Part shown: piece by piece, positions 16,001-24,582 of the stretch
How the letters are laid out: each line of letters opens with the position of its first letter
How positions within the stretch are numbered: the stretch's first letter is position 1
Assembly: GCA_033549305.1 (NCBI GenBank)
Contig: JAWSUV010000028.1
Span: 1-27,970 of the forward strand
Reading direction: 5' to 3'
Source: Anoxynatronum sp033549305
GTDB lineage: Bacteria > Bacillota > Clostridia > Peptostreptococcales > Tindalliaceae
Length of the DNA: 27,970 nt
The notes under the pieces: model-generated
What the model was told of the DNA's origin: nothing
The model's database searches: none
Seen by the model: the letters and a program-made list of their open reading frames with translations, nothing else
Program-made: the position numbers and the translations under genes

Positions 16001-16029
16001 AAGCCGCCCGGGTCTAAACTGGGCGGCTT
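16001..16029 (+). terminator. Hairpin between convergent msrA and ygiQ-like genes
   Basis: A perfect 9-bp GC-rich stem AAGCCGCCC (16001-16009) / GGGCGGCTT (16021-16029) with an 11-base loop lies 17 bases after the msrA stop and just beyond the 3' end of the opposite-strand gene. There is no long T run on either strand, so termination may be imperfect, but the position suggests a shared bidirectional terminator. Confidence 0.6.
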
Positions 16030-16047
16030 ACATGTGTCGTGACTACC

Positions 16048-18006
16048 TTATTTCCTGCGCGTTTTCTGGTCAACTGGTTTTCCAGGCTTATTGGATTGGG
16101 ATGAGGTGCTCTTTTTCTTCAACCTACCGGTGTTTTTCGGATGCCCGTTTGACGGTTTTTTTGCTTTTGAGGGTGTTGTCGGTTTCCCTTTTGGATCCCG
16201 GGAAGGCATTTTCTCGCCCGGAGGTACGAGCGCATCCGGATGCCGGCCGATGAGATCGCGCCGACCGGCGGCGTTCAGCGCCTGACGCACCAGGGCGTGG
16301 TTTTCAGGCAGCCTGAACTGCATCAGGGCCCGCTGCATTTTCTTTTCCACCGGATCTTTCGGTACATAGACCGGTTTCTCTGTTCGGGGATCAAGCTCCG
16401 TATAATACATTACGGTGGAGAGGGTACCAGGAGTAGGGTAAAAATCCTGCACCTGCTCCGGGGTATGGCCCAGCTTTTTCAAATAGAGGGCCAGTTCAAC
16501 GGCCGCCTTCAGATCTGAACCCGGGTGACTGGCGATGAGGTAAGGCACCAGGTACTGCTTCCGGTCTTCCCGGGCATTGAACTTCTCATAACGCTCGCGG
16601 AAAGCATCAAACACCTCCACAGAGGGTTTTCCCATCAGTTCCAGTACGGTGTTATCCGCATGCTCCGGCGCCACCTTCAGCTGACCGCTGATGTGATGAC
16701 GGCACAGCTCCTCAAAAAAGAGTGGGTCCGGATCCGCCATGACGTAGTCATAACGGACGCCTGAACGGATGAAAACCTTTTTTACTTTTGGAAGCTTTCG
16801 CAGCCGCTGCAGCAGTGCCACATAATCACTGTGGGTAACCTTCAGGCGGGGGCAGGGTGCGGGTGTCAAACATTCCCGATGAGTGCAGGCACCGGAGGCG
16901 GCCATTTTCTCGCAGGCAGGCTGTCGAAAGTTGGCGGTGGGACCGCCCACATCATGAAGATAGCCCTTAAAAGCCGGGTCTTCTGTCATTAATTCCGCTT
17001 CTTCCACGATGGCATCGTGACTGCGGGACTGAACCAGTTTTCCCTGGTGGAACGTGATGGCGCAGAAATGGCAGGCACCAAAGCAGCCCCGGTTGCTGAC
17101 CAGGCTGAAGCGCACTTCATCATAGGCAGGAACACCGCCGGTACGGTCATACATCGGGTGGGCCCGGCGCACATATGGGAGCCGGTATACCTGGTCCATC
17201 TCACCCGTTGACAGTGGTTCTGCCGGCGGCAGTTGAACAATGAAGCCGGATTCATAAGGTTCCGCCAGGGCCTGGCCGGAAAAGGGATCGGTGTTTTCCA
17301 TTTGTTTCATAAAACTGCGGGCCACCTGTTTTTTGGACTCCTGCAATGTCTGCCAGGCAGGCAGCACCTGTGGGTTATCAATCAGTGTCAGATCCCTGGT
17401 AAAAAAAGCAGTTCCCCTTATATAGGTCAGATCGGAAACAGGGATACCGCTTTTCAATCCTTCGGCAATCTCGATGATCGCCCGTTCTCCCATGCCGTAT
17501 ACCAGCAGATCCGCTTTGGTATCCATCAAAATGGAGGGTTTCATCCGGTCTTCCCAGTAATCATAATGGGCCATGCGGCGCAGGCTGGCCTCGATGCCTC
17601 CCAGGATCACGGTTGTGCCGGGGAATTGCTTCTTTATTTTCCGGGCATAAACAGTAGCCGCCCGGTCAGGCCGCCTGTTGACTTCGCCGCCGGGTGAATA
17701 GGCATCCTCCCGCCGCCGCTTTTTATTTACTGTATAATGGTTCACCATGGAATCCATGTTACCGGCAGTGACCAGAAAGGCCAGCCGTGGAATGCCGAAA
17801 ACGTCAAAAGATTCCGGATCCGTCCAGTCCGGCTGGGGGATCATTCCCACGGAGAAGCCATGGGCTTCCAGCCATCGGCCAATAACGGCAGGGCCGAAGG
17901 AGGGGTGATCCACGTAAGCGTCCCCGCTGATCAGGATAAAATCCACCGGGTCCCATCCCCGTTCGTTTGCTTCTTGTTGAGTTACAGGTAGAAAAAATGG
18001 TTTCAT
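16048..18006 (-). CDS. YgiQ family radical SAM protein
   Basis: A protein of 652 residues with the features of the YgiQ/UPF0313 family: the N-terminus (FLPVTQQEANERGWDPVDFILISGDAYVDHPSFG) with cobalamin-like fold elements, and the radical SAM cluster motif CxxxCxxC at Cys308, Cys312 and Cys315 (GCFGACHFC). A C-terminal YgiQ-type region follows. The last 50 or so residues are a low-complexity, Lys/Pro/Ser-rich basic tail. The biochemical reaction of the family is not known to me. It starts 27 bases after the potassium channel gene on the same strand with a modest ribosome site (AAAGGAT), so both are probably one operon. Confidence 0.92.
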   Translation of the reverse strand: MKPFFLPVTQQEANERGWDPVDFILISGDAYVDHPSFGPAVIGRWLEAHGFSVGMIPQPDWTDPESFDVFGIPRLAFLVTAGNMDSMVNHYTVNKKRRREDAYSPGGEVNRRPDRAATVYARKIKKQFPGTTVILGGIEASLRRMAHYDYWEDRMKPSILMDTKADLLVYGMGERAIIEIAEGLKSGIPVSDLTYIRGTAFFTRDLTLIDNPQVLPAWQTLQESKKQVARSFMKQMENTDPFSGQALAEPYESGFIVQLPPAEPLSTGEMDQVYRLPYVRRAHPMYDRTGGVPAYDEVRFSLVSNRGCFGACHFCAITFHQGKLVQSRSHDAIVEEAELMTEDPAFKGYLHDVGGPTANFRQPACEKMAASGACTHRECLTPAPCPRLKVTHSDYVALLQRLRKLPKVKKVFIRSGVRYDYVMADPDPLFFEELCRHHISGQLKVAPEHADNTVLELMGKPSVEVFDAFRERYEKFNAREDRKQYLVPYLIASHPGSDLKAAVELALYLKKLGHTPEQVQDFYPTPGTLSTVMYYTELDPRTEKPVYVPKDPVEKKMQRALMQFRLPENHALVRQALNAAGRRDLIGRHPDALVPPGEKMPSRDPKGKPTTPSKAKKPSNGHPKNTGRLKKKSTSSQSNKPGKPVDQKTRRK

Positions 18007-18033
18007 GCAGCAGATCCTTTCGAGGTAGATGTT

Positions 18034-19686
18034 TTATGAGCTCGTTAAGGCTTTAAATTGTTCCATATTTTTCGTGCTGGCCAACAGGACCAGGGTATCG
18101 CCTTTTTTCAGCAGGGTGGATGCGTGAGGGTTCAAATGGATGTCTTCTCCTTTTTTAATGGCAATGATCATGCACCCGCTGGTCTTTAACAGCTCGGATT
18201 CCTGGATGGTCTGCAGATCCAGCATTTCACCCACCTGGTGTTGGAAAAACTGGATGTCCACATCCGGAATGACCTGATCTGCATCCGTTGTCAGGAGGCG
18301 CGAGATGATGTTTCCGGATATCTTGGAGACCGAAAGCACAAAATCGGCGCCGGCCCGATAGAGTTTTTTCACATTGGTGTGGCTGTTGGCGCGGACATAA
18401 ATCCGCAGCTTTGGATTGATTTGCCGGGCCATGAGAACGGAGAAAATGGCCTGTTCATCCGTAGGAGCGGAGATGATGTAGGTGCCAGCCTTTTCAATTC
18501 CCGCTTCCTTTAGTACAGACCGCGAGGTCATATCTCCGATGACATGGGGATATTCCGCGACGGATTCCCGGACAATCAGACGGATCTCATTCCCCTGCTC
18601 GGCCAGCAGCTGCACGGTTCGATGGGCTACATCCCCGTAGCCGGCCACCACAAAAAGAGTGTTATTCTGTTCCGTTGTGTAAAGGTGGCTGGTCATGCTG
18701 TCATCCAACTGTTTTAACTGCTCCTGTGTCCCCAGCACCACCACCATGGATTCTTCTGTGAGCACCATGTCGGGGCTGTCCACGAACTGAAAAACACCGT
18801 TTTCCCATAAGCCGAGGATGGTCACCCCGGTGGATTCGCGGATGCGGCTTTTTCGGATGGTCTGGTTCGCGTACTGGCAGTACATGCCCATGGGAAATTC
18901 CATCACAAAAAGATCACCCAGCTGGTCAATGTCCGATACCAGGCGTTTGCTCAGGCTGGAGGATGCCACCCTGGCCAGTTCTTCTCCAAGGATATGCTTG
19001 GGAGAAACAATCTCAGTGGCGCCTGCCAATTCCAAAGCTTCCCGCTGATCCTCGTTTTCCACTGCCACGAGAATGGGCAGCCCGGAGAGTGATCTGGCTT
19101 CCAGCAGAATATGGACATTGATCTCATCTGTACCCGTGGCAATCAGGGCTTTTGCCCGATGAATGCCGGCAGATTCAAGAGTCTGCTGTTCTGCCGGATC
19201 TCCCTGCATGACGGTGATATTCCGCTGCATCAGTTCCCGGACATTCGCATGGTTCTTTTCCACAATGATATGGGGATGCTCCTGGGTTGTCAGCTCTTCC
19301 AACAGAGAATCTGCCAACGGTGAGTAACCACAGATGATGAAATGGTCATTCATGCGTTTGGAGACCTTCTTGGGAGGTATTTCCTGGAAGTGAGTCTGCA
19401 TCCACGCGCCGCCGGCAGTGGCTAACCCAAAGAGAATCAATCCGGTACCCAGAACCATCTGAATGGAAGCATACAGGTTCATGACATCGGACTTAAAAGG
19501 CAGCAGTTCCCCATATCCAGTGGTGGTGTAGGTCTGCAGCACAAACATAATACTTTGATTCAGTGTAATGGACCTACCTTCATAGATCGCAAAGAGAGAA
19601 CGGGTCAGCAATACGCTGGAGACAAAAATAATAAGGATGGCCAGGACCATTCGTTTGACAATACGGCGGATTCGATGGTTGTCCAT
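18034..19686 (-). CDS. Potassium channel with two tandem RCK (TrkA-N/TrkA-C) modules
   Basis: A protein of 550 residues. One pore unit: helix 1 (about 11-34), pore loop with filter TTGYGE at residues 55-60, helix 2 (about 72-95). Then two RCK modules: the first from about residue 114 (HFIICGYSPLADSLLEEL) with a TrkA-C part to about 335, the second from about 343 (LFVVAGYGDVAHRTVQLL) with a second TrkA-C part to the end. The filter is canonical GYG but is followed by Glu rather than the usual Asp. The first nucleotide-binding loop is GYSPLA, a degenerate GxGxxG, whereas the second, GYGDVA, is closer to it. Such channels gate K+ flux in response to ligands bound by the RCK ring. The start is supported by AAGGAG before ATG 19686. 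Confidence 0.92.
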   Translation of the reverse strand: MDNHRIRRIVKRMVLAILIIFVSSVLLTRSLFAIYEGRSITLNQSIMFVLQTYTTTGYGELLPFKSDVMNLYASIQMVLGTGLILFGLATAGGAWMQTHFQEIPPKKVSKRMNDHFIICGYSPLADSLLEELTTQEHPHIIVEKNHANVRELMQRNITVMQGDPAEQQTLESAGIHRAKALIATGTDEINVHILLEARSLSGLPILVAVENEDQREALELAGATEIVSPKHILGEELARVASSSLSKRLVSDIDQLGDLFVMEFPMGMYCQYANQTIRKSRIRESTGVTILGLWENGVFQFVDSPDMVLTEESMVVVLGTQEQLKQLDDSMTSHLYTTEQNNTLFVVAGYGDVAHRTVQLLAEQGNEIRLIVRESVAEYPHVIGDMTSRSVLKEAGIEKAGTYIISAPTDEQAIFSVLMARQINPKLRIYVRANSHTNVKKLYRAGADFVLSVSKISGNIISRLLTTDADQVIPDVDIQFFQHQVGEMLDLQTIQESELLKTSGCMIIAIKKGEDIHLNPHASTLLKKGDTLVLLASTKNMEQFKALTSS

Positions 19687-19723
19687 CGTGGATCAGCTCC
19701 TTCAGAACAAGGGATATAGGTGT

Positions 19724-19732
19724 ATTGTATCA
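19724..19732 (-). promoter_or_regulatory. Possible extended -10 promoter of the channel-ygiQ operon
   Basis: On the minus strand the sequence TGATACAAT has the form TG-N-TAcAAT of an extended -10 element, about 38 bases before the ATG at 19686. No convincing -35 box was found 17 bases upstream, so this is a weak call. Confidence 0.35.
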
Positions 19733-19758
19733 CACGGAGCTCCTATACTGCAGAAGGA

Positions 19759-19787
19759 TTGCATCTTTTCTGGTCGTGGATTACAAT
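19759..19787 (+). promoter_or_regulatory. Sigma-70 type promoter of the RibD-like gene
   Basis: TTGCAT (19759-19764), a 17-base spacer and TACAAT (19782-19787, 5 of 6) lie 35 bases before the start codon at 19822. The predicted transcript would start near 19794, leaving just room for the ribosome site AGGAGCTGGAGG. It lies in the divergent gap next to the channel gene. Confidence 0.6.
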
Positions 19788-19821
19788 GAAAGCACCACGT
19801 ACAAAGGAGCTGGAGGCATTT

Positions 19822-20823
19822 ATGCTTAAGAATATCACGTTTTCACCAGAAGATCTCCAAATAAAATGTGTATTCCGCAATCAGCCGCTGCTGCAGAAAT
19901 TACATGAGCAGGCCGATTTTTCAGAAGTGCCTGGGAAGGTGGCTCGTCTCTATGGGCCTCTCTTTTTTCCGGAAGCGCCGCCCGAACGACCCTACCTCAC
20001 CGGCTGCCTGGTATTGTCCATGGACGGGCGCCTGGGGTTTGGCGCGCATCCTGGCAGCCGGACGCTGACATCTTCCAATCACTTGGACGCGTCAAACGGA
20101 CTGACAGATCTGTGGATGCTGAACCTGGTACGCACCTGGTCGGATGCCATTCTGTTTGGTTCTGCAACCCTGCGGGATGAAGCGGAATTCACCGGGCATG
20201 TGTATGATCCGGACCTCCAGGCTTTTCGGGAAGCCCACCCCGGGCGTTTTGTCCGGACGCCGTGGAATGTGCTCATTACACGGCAGCCGGAGACGCTCCC
20301 CTGGGAGCATCCGGTATTGTCGACCCCTCAGATTCCGGTGCTGCTGGTGATTCCTGAAAACCGGCAGGAGGCTCTTGTTCGCTGCCAAGGAGGACAGTTC
20401 TGCTACGGCGTCCTTAATGGAAGGGAAGCCCTGGAGGAATTGGTTACCTTGGACCAGGTTGCACAGGTGCTCTCCTGGGACGATGGCCGGGTGGATCCCC
20501 GCCATTTGGTCGTGACACTGCCGGAAGCGGCTTTCCCGGATTTCAAATGCCTGCTGCCCTTGCTGCGCCGTTTGGGGATTCGGCAGATGGCAGTGGAGTC
20601 ACCTCACTGGATCTGGCGCCTGATGGATGAAAAGGTGCTGGATGAGTTTTTTCTGAATTATACGGGTGTTTATACGGGTGGAACGGCCGTTCCAGGCAGC
20701 GAAACCTCTTTTGCGGTCAACGGGGCGCCGGTCATGGAACTGGCCAGCCTGCACCTGACGAGTGCATCTGTTCTGATGAGCCGGCAGATACTCCGGTATG
20801 GACAGCAATCAGAAACTGACTGA
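19822..20823 (+). CDS. RibD C-terminal / dihydrofolate reductase-like protein
   Basis: A protein of 333 residues. The reductase fold begins near residue 60 with YLTGCLVLSMDGRLGFG, the 'S-(L/M)-D-G-(R/K)' motif of the RibD C-terminal (NADPH-dependent reductase) family. Later parts include WSDAILFGSATLRDEAEF and VLDEFFLNYTGVYTGG. There is no zinc deaminase domain, so it is not a bifunctional RibD; the first 55 residues are an extension I cannot assign. It stands alone, far from riboflavin genes, so a role in riboflavin synthesis is doubtful. I chose ATG 19822, six bases after GGAGG; longer starts at 19786 and 19720 lack ribosome sites and overlap the promoter. Confidence 0.8.
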   Translation: MLKNITFSPEDLQIKCVFRNQPLLQKLHEQADFSEVPGKVARLYGPLFFPEAPPERPYLTGCLVLSMDGRLGFGAHPGSRTLTSSNHLDASNGLTDLWMLNLVRTWSDAILFGSATLRDEAEFTGHVYDPDLQAFREAHPGRFVRTPWNVLITRQPETLPWEHPVLSTPQIPVLLVIPENRQEALVRCQGGQFCYGVLNGREALEELVTLDQVAQVLSWDDGRVDPRHLVVTLPEAAFPDFKCLLPLLRRLGIRQMAVESPHWIWRLMDEKVLDEFFLNYTGVYTGGTAVPGSETSFAVNGAPVMELASLHLTSASVLMSRQILRYGQQSETD

Positions 20824-20928
20824 AACCGAAATATGGCAGGCCTGGTGTTTAGAATCGACATAATGGTTTCCTGGCGCTTGATCAACAGGCAGAAGCAAAC
20901 AATGCTTACCATAAAACCAAGGAAACGG

Positions 20929-20959
20929 ATCAGGAACGGGTGATGCTGTCCTGATTTTT
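20929..20959 (+). terminator. Terminator of the RibD-like gene
   Basis: A 7-bp perfect stem ATCAGGA (20929-20935) / TCCTGAT (20949-20955) with a 13-base loop runs into TTTTT (20955-20959). It lies 105 bases after the stop codon at 20823, with nothing recognisable as coding in between. Confidence 0.75.
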
Positions 20960-20965
20960 CTCGGT

Positions 20966-21012
20966 AAAAAAGCGGACCTCCCGCGGCACAATTCATGCCG
21001 GTGGCGAGGTCC
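20966..21012 (-). terminator. Terminator of the minus-strand lipoprotein-dehydrogenase operon
   Basis: On the minus strand GGACCTC (21006-21012) pairs with GAGGTCC (20974-20980), with an inner stem CGGCA / TGCCG, and is followed by TTTTTT (20966-20971). It lies 85 bases beyond the last minus-strand gene and faces the + strand terminator next to it. Confidence 0.8.
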
Positions 21013-21096
21013 TCATCATGGAATGCTGTTACACTCAGAGGCCGATTGTTTCACTGAAAGAGGGCTGGTGGGAGACAAGAACGGAAAGAGACCGGA

Positions 21097-21955
21097 TTAT
21101 TGATGAGGAATGAATTTCCTGTAGATCCACTTACGCATCATCCATTCCATTGGGCCCTGTTGAAAGAATTTCAGCCAGAGCGTGCTCATCAGCATTTGCA
21201 ACAGATAAACCGGGACAACCACTTTGGTGAGAAACACCGGCCCCACAGTACCGTAATGACCCAGTATCAGGCCGGCTACCTGGAGGTAATAACTTGCGTA
21301 GACCATACGGATGAAAAGGTTCCCGTGAATGTCACTGCCCAGGTAATCTGTCAGAAAATCTCTCATGCGCTTGTGTGTGATCTCAGCAAAGGATCCCTGG
21401 CTGTATACCAGGTAGTCTGCATAGGCTTCTTCATGGGTGCAGGCAGATCCTCCATCGAGGTATCCTTTTTGTCCGCTGCCATGAAACCAGCCCACGTACA
21501 GGAGGAGAACCAGGGTGGGAATCAACAGCAGGCTGAGTCCTGCGGCCAGCAGTTTCCGGGCCTGCCATTTCAGGAACAGCATGATCACGAGGGCGGTCAG
21601 GGCGTAGAGAATCAGAATATCTCCCCACCATACCAGCAAAACGTGGAAGATGCCACATACGCCCAGAAGGATCAGCCTCCGGATGAGAAGACGTGCAGCG
21701 GAGAAGGAGGTGTCCTTCTTGCGATCCAGAAAAAGACTCGCACCGAAAAGAAAGGCGAACAAAGGTAAATGAAATCTTCCATCCAGGCGTCCTGAAGGCT
21801 GCGGACACCGGCGAAAGACCATTCTACAAGGCAGACAGCGGTGTTCATGCTGGGCATATTGGCCAGCATGAACACTCCAAACAGGGCAATTCCCCGGAGA
21901 CATCTATTCCTTCAATACGTTGTTTGTTCACCAGGTCTGGCAATTCTTTCATCAT
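21097..21955 (-). pseudogene. DUF418/YeiB-like membrane protein, broken by two 1-base frameshifts
   Basis: The reading starts at ATG 21955 or 21952, overlapping the stop of the dehydrogenase gene (ATGATG) with AAGGAG upstream. The N-terminus (KQRIEGIDVS) should continue as RGIALFGVFMLANMPSMN, but this lies in another frame: one C appears missing in a CCGGGG run near 21895. That frame goes on to the WMEDFIYL segment; then the frame must change again, and one T seems missing in a CTTTG run near 21758, to reach LFAFLFGASLFLDRKK and about 220 further residues with several membrane helices ending RKFIPHQ. Repaired, the product would be a normal-sized polytopic DUF418 family protein. Both lesions are single-base deletions in homopolymers, so sequencing error is a real alternative to a true pseudogene. 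Confidence 0.75.
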
Positions 21956-23202
21956 TGATCTCCTTCATTGATGAGGGGATCCAGTTCCTTGATGCCAAAG
22001 GCGTACTGATAGGAAGGCATTAGTTCAATGAATGCATCTGGATTAAAGTATTCCAGGGAATGGACACCGTTACCCGTCCAGATTCCTTTGGCCAGCAGTT
22101 CCAGTGTGATGCAGGCACCCAGGGCGGTCTGGCTGACCACCGCCTGGCATCCGTATCGATCCATGGATTCGCGATGATCGGTGGTCTGATGGATGAAAAC
22201 TTCCCGTTTTTTGCCATCCTTGACACCTTTCACATGAAGGCCGACACAAACTTTTCCTTCCATTTGCTCTCCCAGATCAGCCGGCTGGGTTACGCAGGCG
22301 GCCACGAGATCCCGGGGAGCGATGTGCATTCCGTTAACCTCTATGGGGCTGGTGCTGTCAAGCCCCATGGAACGAAGCACTTTGAGTGCGTTAATCAGTT
22401 CGTCCCCCAGGGCGATTTTAAAATCAACCTTCCGAAGCCCCTTATTGATGTAGCGGGGAATGAAGATCACTTCTTCATGTTCAACGCTGATCACCTTTTG
22501 GGGGCCGATGCCATCGGGAAAATCAAACTCTTCTTCCCCGGAAAATGGTTCGCCGGTATACCAGCCCCGGTCTTTTTCCCAGAAAATGGGAGGGTTGAGC
22601 ACTTCGTCAATGAGTGTCCACACGTTAAAACCAAAGGCGAAGTCCAGGTCTTTCAGGGTAATATTATTTCCATCCTTGACACTGATTTCTTCCAGTTCAT
22701 CAAAAAGATGCTTCTCTGCGTACCGGGCGAAAACATCGGCAGTGCCCGGATCCATTCCCGCACCCAACACCGCCAACCGTTTCTTGTCTGCCCAGGCTTG
22801 TGACTGATTGAAATAGTATTCTCCGATCCATTCCTCATAACCAGTGGTCAATGGCTCGGTCGGGTGCGCCAGCGAATAGGCCCCCAGATCCAGGTAGTGG
22901 GTCTCCGCTTCGTACGCCGCTTCAAAAATAGAGCGGTTCAAATAAGGGGGAGAAGCATTTAGAACAAGATCTACCCCGTAATAGCGGATAATATGCTTGA
23001 TCTGGTCTTTTTGACTGGCATCGATGACTGCCGGAATGAACCGCCTTGGTTCGCCGATTTTCTCAGCGATCCGGCAGACACGATCTTCATGAGAATCGGC
23101 CAGAATCATCTTTTTTAACCAGTCGTTTTTGGATTTTCGGGACGACAGAATATTGACGATGGCTTCTCCCACTCCGCCGGCACCGATTAATAGAACATGC
23201 AT
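21952..23202 (-). CDS. Saccharopine dehydrogenase family oxidoreductase (copy 2, intact)
   Basis: A protein of 416 residues. The N-terminal Rossmann fold begins MHVLLIGAGGVGEAIV with the nucleotide motif GAGGVG at residues 7-12. Later family segments are LVLNASPPYLNRSIFEAA, HYLDLGAYSLAHP, VLGAGMDPGTADVFARYAE and a C-terminal catalytic-type domain. Members include saccharopine reductase and carboxynorspermidine dehydrogenase; the substrate cannot be read from sequence. I chose ATG 23202, eight bases after GAGGAG; a frame open to 23271 overlaps the upstream gene and has no ribosome site. It follows its paralogue by 16 bases and is coupled to the DUF418 gene, so the three form an operon. Confidence 0.88.
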   Translation of the reverse strand: MHVLLIGAGGVGEAIVNILSSRKSKNDWLKKMILADSHEDRVCRIAEKIGEPRRFIPAVIDASQKDQIKHIIRYYGVDLVLNASPPYLNRSIFEAAYEAETHYLDLGAYSLAHPTEPLTTGYEEWIGEYYFNQSQAWADKKRLAVLGAGMDPGTADVFARYAEKHLFDELEEISVKDGNNITLKDLDFAFGFNVWTLIDEVLNPPIFWEKDRGWYTGEPFSGEEEFDFPDGIGPQKVISVEHEEVIFIPRYINKGLRKVDFKIALGDELINALKVLRSMGLDSTSPIEVNGMHIAPRDLVAACVTQPADLGEQMEGKVCVGLHVKGVKDGKKREVFIHQTTDHRESMDRYGCQAVVSQTALGACITLELLAKGIWTGNGVHSLEYFNPDAFIELMPSYQYAFGIKELDPLINEGDQ

Positions 23203-23218
23203 TTTTCCACTCCTCAGG

Positions 23219-24492
23219 TTACTGTTGTTTAAGAGGCTGCAACAATGCCTGCTGCTGCAGGTGACGCGCAAAAGATGATTCCATTTCCATCATCCCGCCG
23301 GTGAAGCCATAGGTACTCATGGCAGTGACGAAAGGATCCGGATCGAAGGATTCCGGTGGGCAGACTCCCTGTCCCTGCCAGATTCTTCGGGCCAACAGTT
23401 CCAGCATGATGACAGCCGGATAGGCGGTCTGGGTAACCACTGCCTGGGAACCGATCGCTGCCATGGCAGCCTGGTTATCCGTTGCCTGGTACAGGTAGAC
23501 CTCTCGTGTGCGTCCGTCTTTCATTCCCTTCACCCAGGTGCCGACACAGGTTTTTCCAGTCATGCGGCTTCCCTGTTCTGCCGGATTGGGGGCAACCCGG
23601 GCGACAAAATCCCGGGGGGACAGAGTCGTATCACCGATCGTGACGGGCAGGTCCTTACGATCAAGGTTCAATTCCTGCAAGTACTGCAGCATCTGTATAA
23701 ATTCCCTGCCCAGCCCGTATTTAAAGGTGATTTTGCGCACCCCTTTCCCTAATTGGCGGGGCAGCATGGATACTTCCTCGTGCTCAACATGGACCAGCTC
23801 CACATCCCCGATGCCTTCAGGAAAATGGAATATTTCCGGTTCCGCAAAAGGTTCCGTGGTATACCATCCCCGGTCAGGGGAGGATTAAGGCATTCCTCAA
23901 TGGTGGTCCAGATGGAAAAGCCGAAGCTGACTCGGCGTCCCTCCACCGCCAGATTGCCGCCGTCCCGCACCCCCACCTCCTCCACCTCATCAAAGAGGTG
24001 TTTTTCGGCATACCGGGCAAAGACATTGGCCATGCCGGGGTCGGCCCCTGAACCGACCAGTGCGGTTAATCCTTTTTGCCGCCAGGCTTCGTGAGCAGCG
24101 TACTGCTCATCTCCGAGCTTGATATGAGCTTTCGAATACGGATGGTCCGGGTGGCGCTGGGATAATGTCATGGCCAGGTCCATATAATGGAACCCGCCCT
24201 GAAAACAGGCGTTGAAGATGGAAGGATTCAGAGTGGGATCGCAGGCATTGAGGACCAGATCGATTTGGTGGGCAGCTGCGATCCGCACCAGCGCTTCCTG
24301 ATCCCGGGCGTTCAGTTCTACCGCGGGAAACCGTTCTGTCTGGTCCAGATCCTGGCTGAGTGACTTAGCGGCAGCCTCCTGGTAATCCGCCAGCACCATT
24401 TTCTGAAGCCAGCGGCTCTCCGGATCATGTTTCCGGACAATACGGGCAATGGCAGTGCCGACACCGCCGGTGCCAACAAGTAACACGTTCAT
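23219..24492 (-). pseudogene. Saccharopine dehydrogenase family oxidoreductase (copy 1), frameshifted
   Basis: The first part, from ATG 24492 (after CAGGAGG), encodes MNVLLVGTGGVGTAIARIV and the Rossmann half, and aligns throughout with the paralogue downstream up to IEECLNPP (NPP matches the paralogue's LNPPIF). Just after that, near 23873-23880, the frame changes: in the second frame the text resumes as DRGWYTTEPFAEPEIFHFPEGIG and continues through VEHEEVSMLPRQLGKGVRK to a normal end. The change is compatible with loss of one C in a CCCC run, plus perhaps four missing codons relative to the paralogue. Repaired, it would be about 424 residues. It is the first dehydrogenase of the operon. True decay and sequencing error cannot be told apart here. 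Confidence 0.8.
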
Positions 24493-24515
24493 GCTGTGAG
24501 CCTCCTGTTTGAGTG

Positions 24516-24538
24516 CTGCACCCGCTTCAGGGGTGCAG
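24516..24538 (-). other. Hairpin between lipoprotein gene and dehydrogenase genes
   Basis: CTGCACCC (24516-24523) and GGGTGCAG (24531-24538) form an 8-bp stem with a 7-base loop in the 90-base gap. No T run follows on the minus strand, so it is more likely an mRNA processing or stability element, or a weak attenuator, than a terminator. Confidence 0.4.
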
Positions 24539-24582
24539 TGGTTGGATGTTAGGTGTAATAGTTGATGCAGGTGATCCGCAGG

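Noticed and set aside
21100..21768. Open frame of 222 codons on the plus strand opposite the DUF418-like gene
   Set aside because: The minus strand shows membrane helices and family motifs in the same stretch; the plus frame is Gln/Glu/His-rich, typical of an antisense reading of a membrane protein.
22060..22803. Open frame of 247 codons on the plus strand opposite the dehydrogenase gene
   Set aside because: Antisense shadow of a conserved coding region; no domain and no ribosome site.
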